From an uncultured Lachnospiraceae bacterium (GTDB lineage: Bacteria > Bacillota > Clostridia > Lachnospirales > Lachnospiraceae), in contig CANRMA010000006.1 of the NCBI GenBank assembly GCA_947631625.1, forward strand, positions 1-64,000: a DNA stretch of 64,000 nt, read 5' to 3'. This document shows, in pieces, positions 46,139 through 56,203 of the stretch. Numbering within the stretch: the stretch's first letter is position 1; each line of letters starts with the position of its first letter. The notes under the pieces were generated by a model. The model saw nothing but the letters and a program-made list of their open reading frames with translations. It did no database searches and had not been told where the DNA came from. The translations under genes were made by a program, and so were the position numbers.

Positions 46139-46570
46139 ATGAAACAGGATGATATCGTTTTACTTAAAGAAGTACAGAGAAATGCCCGGATGGCGATGAC
46201 TACCATAGACACGCTGTTGGATAAGTCTTCGGATGATGATTTTACAAAGGATCTGGCAAGGCGGTCGCTTGGTTATGCAAAGCTTCATAATGACGCTGTG
46301 GAAATGCTTATGGAAGAGGGCAATGCGACATACAGAAACAGTCAGTTGTCGGATATGGCGCTGCGGGGCAGCATTCACATGGGAACGCTTACCAACATAA
46401 GCACTAGCCGTCTGGCGGAAATGATGATCCGCGGCAGCAGCCGGGGCCTTACCAATATTTACAAGGCAGTTAAGCATAGCGCGGGCGCGCAGGATATGGC
46501 GGTGGAACTGGCAAAGGAATTTATGGATTTCGAAGAAAAGGGCATAGGGCAGATGCGGGAGTATCTGTGA
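46139..46570 (+). CDS. Small helical protein of unknown function
   Basis: A 143-residue protein predicted from its pattern to be all alpha-helical (EVQRNARMAMTTIDTLLD, a conserved-looking RRSLGYAKLHNDAVEMLMEE and AELAKEFMDFEEKGIGQMREYL). The spacing of acidic residues and histidines is reminiscent of ferritin-like four-helix bundles, but no metal-site ExxH is evident. GGAGAATATA precedes the ATG. It stands alone between terminated units. I do not recognise the family. Confidence 0.7.
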   Translation: MKQDDIVLLKEVQRNARMAMTTIDTLLDKSSDDDFTKDLARRSLGYAKLHNDAVEMLMEEGNATYRNSQLSDMALRGSIHMGTLTNISTSRLAEMMIRGSSRGLTNIYKAVKHSAGAQDMAVELAKEFMDFEEKGIGQMREYL

Positions 46571-46644
46571 TGTAAGTAACGGAATAATAAAGAGACAGGG
46601 TAAGATAATAGTCATCGGATAAGTGACTTAAATCATCAATATAT

Positions 46645-46726
46645 TTGTATACAATTATACTAAAATAACAGTATCATTGTACAATTTATATAAAAACCGA
46701 CATAAATTTTGTATAAATGCGTACAA
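46645..46726 (+). promoter_or_regulatory. Three TTGTA...TACAA dyads upstream of the gdhA promoter
   Basis: Perfect palindromes TTGTATACAA (46645-46654) and TTGTACAA (46677-46684) and a spaced dyad TTGTA-N8-TACAA (46709-46726) lie in a row ahead of the promoter. They look like repeated binding sites for one dimeric regulator. Inferred from sequence only. Confidence 0.45.
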
Positions 46727-46736
46727 AAAATCAGTC

Positions 46737-46765
46737 TTGTAGATTTTGAAATCACATACTATAAT
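46737..46765 (+). promoter_or_regulatory. Predicted sigma-A promoter of gdhA
   Basis: TTGTAG (46737-46742) and TATAAT (46760-46765) are 17 bases apart. A start near 46772 gives a leader of about 94 bases. Confidence 0.7.
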
Positions 46766-46789
46766 GTAAAAGGACAAAGGAGTCTTTTA

Positions 46790-46833
46790 AGCTAAAGGCG
46801 TTTGTCTGAAGACATTTGTCTTTGGCTTTTTAA
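46790..46833 (+). promoter_or_regulatory. Attenuator-like hairpin in the gdhA leader
   Basis: AAGCTAAAGGC...GTCTTTGGCTT with the inner pairing TTGTCT/AGACAT forms a stem that ends in TTTTT, like an intrinsic terminator, 30 bases before the start codon. A smaller hairpin (AAAAGGAC/GTCTTTT, 46768-46789) precedes it. The arrangement suggests conditional termination or RNA stability control; no known riboswitch class is recognised. Confidence 0.55.
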
Positions 46834-46850
46834 TTTTATATCATATCTAA

Positions 46851-48200
<1,350 letters not shown>

Positions 48201-48262
48201 GGACTTGGCATTAAATATGCTTAATTAATTAAATATACTTAATTAAATATGCTTATGATAAG

Positions 48263-48298
48263 ACCCTGTAAGCGTCAAAAGACGTCTGCAGGGTTTTA
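48263..48298 (+). terminator. Rho-independent terminator after gdhA
   Basis: ACCCTG..GCGTC pairs with GACGT..CAGGGT around AAAA, followed by TTT. Confidence 0.8.
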
Positions 48299-48420
48299 TT
48301 ATTTATGGTTGTTAAAATTTTGTCAAAGGCTGAATTAAACGGCAAAATCATTGCGCTATTCCTTCATGAGTGTTAAAATAAAATTCGTGAGATAAAGAGG
48401 TCAGGGAGGCATATGAGCTG

Positions 48421-51012
48421 ATGAAGACTTTGTTTAAGAGGGGAATTTCCATAATTATCATGGGCATATTGGCTTTGATGATATTTATTATGGGATATAC
48501 CTATGTACGCTATGTTTCTCAGCGTATTTATGATGACAGCACAAGACATTTGATCGAAATATACGGACAGGTAAACAGCTCATTTAAGTCTTTTGTCATG
48601 AAAAACTGGGCTATTCTTGAAAATTGCGATAATTATATAAACGGATACGGCGATATAGACAATTTTGAGATTGAAGAATTTATTCAGAACCAGAAAAGCT
48701 ATTGGAATTTTTCGGATTTTTATTTTATGTCTTCAGACGGAGAATATACCACGGTCAGCGGTGAAAAAGGCAGCGTTAAGATCGAGGGATCTTTAGAGAA
48801 ATTCTGGGAGAAAAAAGATTCTGTGATAATAAGCCATAATGTTCCATCGGGACAGGCTGTAACTGTTTTTGCCATACCGACAGACAGAGGAAGATATAAA
48901 AATTTTGATTATGATACGATCGCTATAGGCTATACTAACGAGGAAATGGTAAAATCCTTTAATGTGAATGCATTTAACGGCAGATCGCAGTGCTTTGTCA
49001 TACATAGTGACGGCGACGTATTGCTTTCAACTCAAAACGGAGGAAGCGTTTTGGGCAATTATCTGTCGTATCTGGAGGACGGTTCGAACCTGAGTGAAGA
49101 AAACATTAATCGCATGCATATGGATTGGGAGAATGGCGTTTCCGGGCTCGTTCATTGCAACATTGGCGGTATCAGCCATTATATTTATTATCAGCCAGTA
49201 GGTTTTCACGACTGTATTTTGCTTGGGATAGTGCCCGAGAGCGTGGCAAGCGCCAGTCTTTTGCAGATACAGAGGGGAACCATCGACGTACTCGTTAAGA
49301 TATTTTTAATTATAGCCGCTATAATCATAGTGCAGCTTGTGTACTTTAATCATAAGCAGCAGAAGAAAGGTATATTGGAACTTAAATATAGAGAACAGTT
49401 GTTCGATATGCTTTCCAATAACGTGGATGATATTTTTATCATGATAAATAAAGAAACATGGACGGTAGATTATATAAGTCCAAACGTGGAGAGGCTGCTT
49501 GGCGTTCACCCGAAGCTCGTGCAGAAGGATGTAAAAAATCTTGCGGATTGCGTTGTGGAGGGGATGCCGCTTATAACTAAAGAAGAGTTTGAAGAGATAC
49601 CGTATGAAAAGAGCGCTCAGTGGGAGCGTGAGCATATCCACCAACGCACGGGGGAAAAACGTTGGTATAGGGATATCGTATATCATATGAATATTAAGGG
49701 AGTTGAGAAATATATAGTTGTAATGTCCGACCGCACTCAGGAGATCCGCATGAATAAAAACCTTATGGAGGCTCTCAGCGCGGCAAGAAACGCCAATCAG
49801 GCCAAGAGTAATTTCCTTGCAAATATGTCACATGATATAAGGACGCCGTTAAATGCAATAATAGGGCTTACAGTTCTGTTGGATAAAGATGCAAACGACC
49901 CGGTTAAGGTCCGTGAACATGTTGCCAAGATATCTTCATCGGGAAAACATCTTTTGAATCTTGTAAACGATGTGCTTGACATGAGTAAGATAGAGAGCGG
50001 CAAAACGTCTCTTAATATAGATAAATTCAGTCTGTCAGAGCTTATAAATGAGCTGAAGACCATGATAATGCCGCAGGCCAATGCCAAACATCAGACGGTT
50101 ATTACGGATGTTGAGGAAAGTCTGCCCGATAAGCTTATGGGGGACATACTTCATCTTAATCAGATATTGATAAATCTTTTATCCAATGCGGTTAAGTATA
50201 CGCCAAACGGCGGAAAGATCGAATTTTTTGTAAAAAATCTCCCACATACGTCGCCTCAGTATGTAAAACTTAGTTTTATCGTAAAAGACAACGGTATAGG
50301 CATGAGTGAAGATTTTCAGGAAAAGATATTTGATCCGTTTGCTAGAGAGATCAGTTCGGTCACCAACACCGTTCAGGGAACAGGCCTTGGAATGGCGATC
50401 ACCAAGAACCTGGTGGATCTGATGGGCGGCGTTATCAGGGTCGACAGTAAGGTAGGCGAAGGCAGCTCATTTACCGTGGAATTGTCGTTTGCGCTTCCCG
50501 ACACACAGGAAGACGGCGAAACGTCAACAAATACGCTTAATGCCGAATATGACAAATACACTGTATCAAATGCCGATGCAAATGCCGCAGCGGGAGAGGA
50601 AGATGATCCGCTTAAGGGACTTTTGTTTTTGGTAGCGGAGGATATCGAGCTTAATGCCGAAATCTTATCCGAAATGCTTGATATGGAAGGGGCAAAGTGT
50701 GAATTTGCGGTAAACGGAAAAGAAGCTGTAGAGAAGTTTGTAAATTCCGAAAAAGGGCATTATGACGCAATATTTATGGACGTGCAGATGCCTGTCATGA
50801 ACGGTTACGAAGCTACAAAACAGATACGTTTAAGCAGCCACCCGGAGGCTGCGACCATTCCTATCGTGGCAATGACGGCCAACGCTTTTGCAGAGGATGT
50901 GCAGAATGCGCTTAAATCCGGTATGAACGGACATCTGTCCAAACCTATAGATATGGCAGAGGTTAAAAAATTAATTAAGAAGCTTAAATATAATGAGCAG
51001 ACGGGACGTTAA
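48421..51012 (+). CDS. Hybrid sensor histidine kinase/response regulator
   Basis: An 863-residue membrane kinase. Residues about 10-30 and 290-312 are membrane segments enclosing an extracytoplasmic sensor of about 255 residues. Then come a PAS domain (about 330-440, MINKETWTVDYISPNVERLLG), HisKA with the phospho-His in MSHDIRTPLNA (about 471), HATPase with NLLSNAVKYTPNGG, DNGIGMSEDF and GTGLGMAITKNLV, and a C-terminal receiver (LVAEDIELN, phospho-Asp in MDVQMPVMNGYE about 787, KPI). The output must be a separate Hpt or regulator, none adjacent. GGGAGG lies 11 bases before ATG 48421. A sequence TTTGTCAAA identical to a 0A box lies about 95 bases upstream. Confidence 0.92.
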   Translation: MKTLFKRGISIIIMGILALMIFIMGYTYVRYVSQRIYDDSTRHLIEIYGQVNSSFKSFVMKNWAILENCDNYINGYGDIDNFEIEEFIQNQKSYWNFSDFYFMSSDGEYTTVSGEKGSVKIEGSLEKFWEKKDSVIISHNVPSGQAVTVFAIPTDRGRYKNFDYDTIAIGYTNEEMVKSFNVNAFNGRSQCFVIHSDGDVLLSTQNGGSVLGNYLSYLEDGSNLSEENINRMHMDWENGVSGLVHCNIGGISHYIYYQPVGFHDCILLGIVPESVASASLLQIQRGTIDVLVKIFLIIAAIIIVQLVYFNHKQQKKGILELKYREQLFDMLSNNVDDIFIMINKETWTVDYISPNVERLLGVHPKLVQKDVKNLADCVVEGMPLITKEEFEEIPYEKSAQWEREHIHQRTGEKRWYRDIVYHMNIKGVEKYIVVMSDRTQEIRMNKNLMEALSAARNANQAKSNFLANMSHDIRTPLNAIIGLTVLLDKDANDPVKVREHVAKISSSGKHLLNLVNDVLDMSKIESGKTSLNIDKFSLSELINELKTMIMPQANAKHQTVITDVEESLPDKLMGDILHLNQILINLLSNAVKYTPNGGKIEFFVKNLPHTSPQYVKLSFIVKDNGIGMSEDFQEKIFDPFAREISSVTNTVQGTGLGMAITKNLVDLMGGVIRVDSKVGEGSSFTVELSFALPDTQEDGETSTNTLNAEYDKYTVSNADANAAAGEEDDPLKGLLFLVAEDIELNAEILSEMLDMEGAKCEFAVNGKEAVEKFVNSEKGHYDAIFMDVQMPVMNGYEATKQIRLSSHPEAATIPIVAMTANAFAEDVQNALKSGMNGHLSKPIDMAEVKKLIKKLKYNEQTGR

Positions 51013-51091
51013 AAACATGAAATTACGCCAATGAAAAATTCGTGAAACTTTTTGACATCTTGATTCGTATTGTATGTAGGAGGATAGATAT

Positions 51092-51142
51092 GTGCGCCGT
51101 TTGAGAAGAAATCTTAACTTATGGCGCTGTAAAACAATATGA
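51092..51142 (+). CDS. Possible 16-residue leader ORF coupled to the sigma factor gene
   Basis: A GTG at 51092 sits 8 bases behind GGAGG (51079-51083). Its frame encodes a basic 16-residue peptide beginning MRRLRRNLNLW and ends at TGA 51140-51142, which overlaps the ATG of the sigma factor (51139) as ATGA. The sigma gene has no good ribosome site of its own, so translation could depend on this ORF. An ATG at 51090 in another frame gives only four codons. Confidence 0.4.
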   Translation: MRRLRRNLNLWRCKTI

Positions 51143-51633
51143 CAAGGCAAATATTTGAAAAATATTTTAAAGACTACTATTCTCTTGTATATCGTGTGGC
51201 GTTCACGCAGATGAAAGGGCATGCCGATGCGGAGGACGTCTTGCAGGAAGTATTTGTGAGACTGCTTAAGTATCAGCCGCAGTTCGAAAATGACGAGCAT
51301 GAGAAAGCGTGGTTTGTCCGCACAACTATCAATATCTGTAAAGATATCATAAAAAGTAAATGGCACAGCCGGACAGTCAGTATCGATAAGATACCGGATA
51401 GTGATAAGCTGCATTTTTGTCTGCCTTATACCGGTAACGACGATACACTATGGGAGATATTGTCGCTTCCGGATAAATATAAGAACTGTCTTTACTTTTT
51501 TTATTACGAAGGTTATTCCATAAAGGAAATCTCACAGATATTGAAAATTCCGGAGAATACGGTCAAGACCAATCTGCGGCGCGGCAGGCAGCTGCTTAAG
51601 GAAAAATTGTCAGAAAGTAAACATGGAGGATGA
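51139..51633 (+). CDS. ECF-type RNA polymerase sigma factor
   Basis: A 164-residue sigma-70 family protein with region 2 (YYSLVYRVAFTQMKGHADAEDVLQEVFVRLL, then WFVRTTINICKDIIKSKW) and region 4 (LPDKYKNCLYFFYYEGYSIKEISQILKIPENTVKTNLRRGRQLLKEKL). No anti-sigma gene with the usual zinc motif or membrane segment follows; instead a soluble unknown protein starts 3 bases later. The absence of its own ribosome site and the ATGA overlap with a leader ORF point to translational control. Confidence 0.9.
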   Translation: MTRQIFEKYFKDYYSLVYRVAFTQMKGHADAEDVLQEVFVRLLKYQPQFENDEHEKAWFVRTTINICKDIIKSKWHSRTVSIDKIPDSDKLHFCLPYTGNDDTLWEILSLPDKYKNCLYFFYYEGYSIKEISQILKIPENTVKTNLRRGRQLLKEKLSESKHGG

Positions 51634-51636
51634 ATC

Positions 51637-52836
51637 ATGAATATAAACGGTATTTCAAAACAGACTTATTATGAAGGCGGGAACGGAGCCAAAGTAAACA
51701 GTAAAAACGGCAGCAGAGCATTTCATGACAGCCTTGCCGATAACATTATCGGTAAAGATGAGAATGTTCAGAAAAACGTCGCATATCAGAGAACCGCGGT
51801 ATCGGCTGGGGCTTATGCATACCGTAATGTAAGGAATGCGGACAATTATGAAAAAGATATTGTAAACGTGAGTTCTGTTACCAGCTGTGATGTGAGGCAG
51901 CTTTCTTATCAGAACAGCGATTTTGTGAAAGCTTTTCCCACAGAAGGGTACACGCTTGCCGCAAAGGTGGATATTGCAAACCGCAGCGTATACATAGAAT
52001 GTAAGGCTGATGACGGAAGCATAAGAGGTTATGAGGCGGCGATCGATAAAATAGCCGACAATACGGTCAATCCCATAGAACAGGCTGCTTTGGAAGCATG
52101 GGGCAAAAAGTCGGTTGAAAATGCTTACGGCAGAGAAACGGCAGGCAAAAACATTGATGAACAGACTATGGAAGAAGCGTTGGCCGAGTTCTATGATTTT
52201 ATAGAGGACAGGATAAAAAACGGCGATACTAAATTTATGATAGGAAGTTCTGAGTATTCCCTGAAAGAATGGGAGAAGTTTATGTCGGTGTTGGATAAGC
52301 AGATAGACGATATAGTTGAGACAACGAAGCAAAGAGCTGAAGCATCTAAGAATCATTATCAGGATGTCGATAAAGCGGCGGGCTTAACCGGTGAGGAGAT
52401 TGAAAAACAGGCGCTGCGGCAGTGGCGTACAGAGGAGATGGATGCAGGGGTGCCTTATGGACATCTTGCAAAAAACGGAATTATAGAATATAACGGAGTA
52501 ACATTTGTCTGTGATAAAAAGTATAAAGCTTTGCGCCTGGGAGATACCAGTGATCCGGATAAATGCATAACTATCCCGCTTTCCAAAGGCGGCTGCCTTA
52601 TCTTAAACAGGAACAATATAGCAGATCTTTCAAAGGCTATCGGAATGTTCTCGCCTGAGGATATAAATCTTATAATGCGCGCCATTACGCAGGACGCCAA
52701 GATACAGCAGATGAAACAGCAGATAGAAGAGGACAAATCGGGTATCGGACCGGCTGAGGATGTGGAAGAGGCGCAGGAAGCTGTTAAAGAGGCGCAGGAA
52801 GTCATGGAGGGACACGATGACGATATTGGTAATTGA
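51637..52836 (+). CDS. Unknown soluble protein of 399 residues
   Basis: Not recognised. It starts MNINGISKQTYYEGG, a pattern of low-complexity Gly/Asn/Ser start seen in several uncharacterised Lachnospiraceae proteins. The middle is helical (EEALAEFYDFIEDRIKNGDTKFMIGSSEYSLKEWEKFMSVLDKQID) and the C-terminus is an acidic coiled coil (EDVEEAQEAVKEAQEVMEG). There is no signal peptide or membrane segment. CATGGAGGATGAATC gives a good ribosome site. It lies directly behind the sigma factor gene and overlaps DUF3842 by 20 bases, so all three are probably one operon. It could be a regulator or target of the sigma factor. Confidence 0.75.
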   Translation: MNINGISKQTYYEGGNGAKVNSKNGSRAFHDSLADNIIGKDENVQKNVAYQRTAVSAGAYAYRNVRNADNYEKDIVNVSSVTSCDVRQLSYQNSDFVKAFPTEGYTLAAKVDIANRSVYIECKADDGSIRGYEAAIDKIADNTVNPIEQAALEAWGKKSVENAYGRETAGKNIDEQTMEEALAEFYDFIEDRIKNGDTKFMIGSSEYSLKEWEKFMSVLDKQIDDIVETTKQRAEASKNHYQDVDKAAGLTGEEIEKQALRQWRTEEMDAGVPYGHLAKNGIIEYNGVTFVCDKKYKALRLGDTSDPDKCITIPLSKGGCLILNRNNIADLSKAIGMFSPEDINLIMRAITQDAKIQQMKQQIEEDKSGIGPAEDVEEAQEAVKEAQEVMEGHDDDIGN

Positions 52837-53227
52837 CGCTCAGGGCGGCGGTATAGGGAAACAACTGGTAGCTGCTGTCAAGCAGGATATGCCTTCTGCA
52901 GTTGTGCTTGCAGTCGGGACCAATACTGCCGCAACGACAGCAATGTTAAAAGCAGGGGCCGACGAAGCGGCAACGGGTGAAAACGCAGTAATTGTCGGCT
53001 GCCGCAGGGCGGATATAATAGTAGGCCCCGTGGGGATCGTTATAGCCGATTCGCTTCTTGGGGAAGTCACGCCTGAGATGGCGCTCGCGGTCGCGCAGAG
53101 TAGCGCAAAGAGGATACTCATTCCCTTTAATCATTGTGATAACATAATCGCAGGCATTTCGGAACTTAATGTCGGAATGCTTATTAAAAGCGCGGTCGCA
53201 GAGATCAAAAAAGCTGTGACTGAATAA
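52817..53227 (+). CDS. DUF3842 family protein
   Basis: A 136-residue protein with ILVIDAQGGGIGKQLV at the N-terminus, VVLAVGTNTAATTAMLKAGAD, VGPVGIVIADSLLGEVTPEMA and LIPFNHCDNIIAG, the DUF3842 family of Clostridia. The glycine-rich start and alternating pattern suggest a small Rossmann-like fold. Function unknown. It overlaps the preceding gene by 20 bases. ATG 52817 gives the family N-terminus; longer in-frame starts lie in the upstream gene. Confidence 0.82.
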   Translation: MTILVIDAQGGGIGKQLVAAVKQDMPSAVVLAVGTNTAATTAMLKAGADEAATGENAVIVGCRRADIIVGPVGIVIADSLLGEVTPEMALAVAQSSAKRILIPFNHCDNIIAGISELNVGMLIKSAVAEIKKAVTE

Positions 53228-53411
53228 GACATAATAAGATTTAATAAGATTAAAATTGTAATGCAAAATTTCCCATTATAGTTTATAATAAATAAGTGAG
53301 TGTGTGAGTTTATATATTTGCTATGATATATGTTTTTAATTCGGACTGTAGTTGATGACCGGGCTGTAATATATCAGGGCGGTTTTCCATAAGAAGGGAA
53401 GATAAACGGGA

Positions 53412-54668
53412 ATGAGCGTTATAGGCAGTAAAGATGTATACGAGATCATTAAAAAGACTCTTGGCATAATAAATGCCAAGATCATGAACCACGGTGAGAT
53501 CACCGGATATATTCTGTATAAAATGCTTGAGTACGAGCAGCAGTATACCGAGCAGGAACTGGTCGATTATACTATGCTTGGGATTTTGCATGATATTGGT
53601 CTGTACAAAGAGGACAATGTAAAAAATGTAACTGATTTTGAAACCAAAAATCTGTGGCCTCATTCTATTTACGGTTTTCTTTTTCTCAAATATTTATCCC
53701 CTATGGACGATAAAGCGGAGATAGTGCTGTATCATCACTTGGACTATAACCGCTATGGTCTGATACAGAGCAAGTACAAACATATTATTGAGTATCTTAA
53801 TCTGGCGGACAAGATGGATACCTTTTTACACCTCAGAGAAGAAAATCTGGAGAAAGATTATTTTGCCCTACATCGTGATACCAAATTTTCAGGAGCCGCG
53901 CTTGACCTTTTCCATAAGGCGGAAGCGAAATATGGAATAACGGCGAAGCTGGTAGACGGAACATACAGAGAAGAACTGTCGGAGCTGCTTGCCAAGAGAG
54001 CGTTCAGCGAGCAGTACAAAAGAGGTTTTCTGGAAATGCTTGTATACACGATTGATTTCAGAAGCGAGCATACTGTGGTACATACATTGGCGACAGTTAA
54101 TTTTGCGCAACAGATAGGAAGGTTGATGCGTCTTAGCGGCAAGGATCTGAGGGATCTGTATTATGGCGCGTTGCTGCATGACCTTGGCAAGATCGCCATT
54201 CCGTTAAATATCTTAGAGTCCACGGGCAGGCTTTCGGATGATGAGATGAAAGTCATGAAGGCGCATGTGAGGATCACAGAGATGATCCTTGAAGGAGTTG
54301 TGGATAATGACGTGCTGCAGATAGCGGTAAGACATCATGAAAAGTTGGATGGCAGCGGTTATCACAGAGGACTGACGGGAGATCAGCTCACACTGCCACA
54401 GCAGATCGTAGCAGTGGCGGACATACTCAGCGCGCTTTACGGAAAGCGGAGTTATAAGGAAGCTTTCAGCAGCGATCTGATCAAAAAGATAATGACCGAA
54501 GATGCGGAGAACAATAAAATAAATAAAAATGCAGTAGACATACTTATGCGAAATTACGATAAAGTTATTGCGGAATTTGAGAAAGAAAAGGAGAGCACCA
54601 TTGGACTGTATCTTAAAATAAAAGAACAATATGCAGTTATGATCGAGAGGTTTGAAGCTTTTAATTAG
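53412..54668 (+). CDS. Protein with two HD phosphohydrolase domains (HD-GYP-like)
   Basis: A 418-residue cytoplasmic protein. The first HD domain has MNHGEITGYI, LGILHDIG at about residues 57-64 and VLYHHLDYNRYG. The second, from about 225, has HTLATVNFAQQIG, LLHDLGKIAIP and HHEKLDGSGYHRG, where the GYP of true HD-GYP enzymes is GYH. Tandem HD repeats suggest cyclic-dinucleotide or other nucleotide hydrolysis, but the changed motif makes activity on cyclic di-GMP uncertain. It has no receiver or membrane part. Confidence 0.85.
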   Translation: MSVIGSKDVYEIIKKTLGIINAKIMNHGEITGYILYKMLEYEQQYTEQELVDYTMLGILHDIGLYKEDNVKNVTDFETKNLWPHSIYGFLFLKYLSPMDDKAEIVLYHHLDYNRYGLIQSKYKHIIEYLNLADKMDTFLHLREENLEKDYFALHRDTKFSGAALDLFHKAEAKYGITAKLVDGTYREELSELLAKRAFSEQYKRGFLEMLVYTIDFRSEHTVVHTLATVNFAQQIGRLMRLSGKDLRDLYYGALLHDLGKIAIPLNILESTGRLSDDEMKVMKAHVRITEMILEGVVDNDVLQIAVRHHEKLDGSGYHRGLTGDQLTLPQQIVAVADILSALYGKRSYKEAFSSDLIKKIMTEDAENNKINKNAVDILMRNYDKVIAEFEKEKESTIGLYLKIKEQYAVMIERFEAFN

Positions 54669-54708
54669 GGTTATAATATATAGCAGAAATTGCGAAAGGA
54701 GAGATATT

Positions 54709-55509
54709 ATGGGATTTTTAACAGGAAAAACAGCAATTATAACAGGCGGAGGGAGATCAGTGCTTTCTGATGGAAGATGCGGCTCCATTGGCTACGGAAT
54801 TGCGACGGCCTATGCAAAAGAGGGAGCAAATATCGTTATAACGGGAAGAAATATGCAGAAATTGGAGGATGCTAAAAAAGAATTGGAGGAAAAGTACGGT
54901 ATAAAAGTGCTTGCCCTTCAGGCCGATATAAGCGCCGGCGCCGATAATGAGGCAGTGGCGGCAGGCGTGGTGAATAAGACTATGGATACTTTTGGAAGGA
55001 TAGATGTGCTTATAAACAATGCACAGGCTTCCGCTTCCGGAGTGCCGCTTGCAGAGCATACCACCGCGCAGTTTGACTTAGCGCTGTATTCCGGCCTTTA
55101 TGCGGCGTTTTATTATATGAAGGCCTGCTATCCCCATCTTAAAGAGACTAAAGGGTCGGTAATAAATTTTGCGTCGGGAGCGGGACTTTTCGGAAATTTC
55201 GGACAGAGCGCCTATGCGGCGGCCAAAGAAGGAATCAGAGGCCTTTCCAGAGTAGCGGCTACCGAATGGGGAAAAGACGGCATAAACGTAAATGTTGTAT
55301 GTCCGTTGGCGTGGACCGCGCAGCTTGAGAATTTTGAGAAGGCTTATCCTGAGGCGTTTAAGGAAAATGTGAAGATGCCGCCGGCAGGCCATTACGGAGA
55401 TGCCGAAAACGAGATCGGACGTGTGTGCGTACAGCTTGCTTCTCCGGATTTTAAATATATGAACGGAGAAACTCTTACGCTTGAAGGCGGAATGGGACTC
55501 AGACCCTAA
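54709..55509 (+). CDS. Short-chain dehydrogenase/reductase
   Basis: A 266-residue NAD(P)-dependent SDR. The cofactor loop is TGGG...GYGIA with about nine extra residues (SVLSDGRCGSI) compared with the usual TGxxxGxG. Then ITGRN, LINNAQ (NNAG-like), the catalytic Ser in FASGAG, YAAAK (Tyr and Lys) and the C-terminal GETLTLEGGMGL. The arrangement GSIGYGIA recalls enoyl-ACP-reductase-like loops, but the YxxxK spacing is classical. GAAAGGAGAG precedes ATG 54709. The substrate is unknown. Confidence 0.88.
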   Translation: MGFLTGKTAIITGGGRSVLSDGRCGSIGYGIATAYAKEGANIVITGRNMQKLEDAKKELEEKYGIKVLALQADISAGADNEAVAAGVVNKTMDTFGRIDVLINNAQASASGVPLAEHTTAQFDLALYSGLYAAFYYMKACYPHLKETKGSVINFASGAGLFGNFGQSAYAAAKEGIRGLSRVAATEWGKDGINVNVVCPLAWTAQLENFEKAYPEAFKENVKMPPAGHYGDAENEIGRVCVQLASPDFKYMNGETLTLEGGMGLRP

Positions 55510-55589
55510 ATCTGCCTAAACAACGGGAATGTGTAAGCGGTAATGATTTTTATCCATTGAATAAACGAAAGACAGGGAGTATCATTGGA

Positions 55590-56201
55590 ATGCAGATGAG
55601 AAAGAACAGAAAAACGGCTTTAACTATTTTATGTACGGCGTTTATAACCGCAGCGACCGTATTTCTCGGCGCCTGCGGCTTAGCTATTACGGATAGTGAT
55701 AATAACATTTCTGCGACTGCCGCAGAGAACGTCGGATCAGCCAATACGCAGGCAGCTGATGAGAACGTCAGATCAATCGATACACAGGCAGTTGATGAGG
55801 ACCTCGGATCAACTGGATCGCCAACGGAAGAAACTCAGGCTTCGAATGAAAATGCCACAGAAACCGCCAACACCAATATTGACGAAAAAACGGATAAAAA
55901 TATACTTGGAACCGGCAATACGGTATTTGATCTTACGGTAGCCGATAAAGACGGAAACGAGACTTATTTTGAGATCCATACCGATAAGGAGACTGTAGGC
56001 GAGGCGCTCATAGAACTTGGTCTGATCGAAGGCGACGAAGGAGAATACGGACTTTATATCAAAAAAGTGAACGGTATAACAGCCGATTATGATAAGGACG
56101 GAGTATACTGGGCATTTTACGTTAACGGAGAATACGCTTCGTCGGGAGTGGATTTGACAAAGATAACGGAAGGGGAGAGTTACGCCCTTAAGGTTGAATA
56201 A
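55590..56201 (+). CDS. DUF4430-domain lipoprotein
   Basis: A 203-residue lipoprotein: basic N-terminus, hydrophobic h-region, and the lipobox LGAC with Cys 29. Residues about 45-85 contain three copies of a 12-residue repeat (encoded by a 36-bp tandem repeat at 55725-55832). The C-terminal 90 residues are DUF4430 (VGEALIELGLIEGDEG, YDKDGVYWAFYVNGEYA, ITEGESYALKVE), related to the beta domain of transcobalamin. The adjacent ECF S component suggests the two work together in vitamin uptake, possibly corrinoid or another small ligand. ATG 55590 follows AGGGAG; TTG 55557 is less likely. Confidence 0.82.
   Translation: MQMRKNRKTALTILCTAFITAATVFLGACGLAITDSDNNISATAAENVGSANTQAADENVRSIDTQAVDEDLGSTGSPTEETQASNENATETANTNIDEKTDKNILGTGNTVFDLTVADKDGNETYFEIHTDKETVGEALIELGLIEGDEGEYGLYIKKVNGITADYDKDGVYWAFYVNGEYASSGVDLTKITEGESYALKVE
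55725..55832 (+). repeat. Three tandem copies of a 36-bp coding repeat
   Basis: Units start at GAGAAC 55725, GAGAAC 55761 and GAGGAC 55797, encoding 12-residue linker units (ENVGSANTQAAD and variants). The third is less complete. Confidence 0.8.
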
Positions 56202-56203
56202 AT

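Noticed and set aside
51090..51104. Four-codon ORF from ATG 51090
   Set aside because: Too short to judge; the overlapping GTG frame at 51092 has better spacing and the ATGA coupling, so it was reported instead.
51655..52356. 233-residue open frame on the minus strand
   Set aside because: It is antisense to the 399-residue gene, which has a good ribosome site and operon context; the antisense translation looks random (Cys/Phe/Ser-rich).
54213..54788. 191-residue minus-strand open frame
   Set aside because: It is antisense to the double-HD gene and the SDR start, with no family resemblance.
55510..55589. Cobalamin riboswitch ahead of the DUF4430 lipoprotein
   Set aside because: The gap after the SDR gene is only about 80 bases, too short for a B12 aptamer, and no B12-box sequence is seen.
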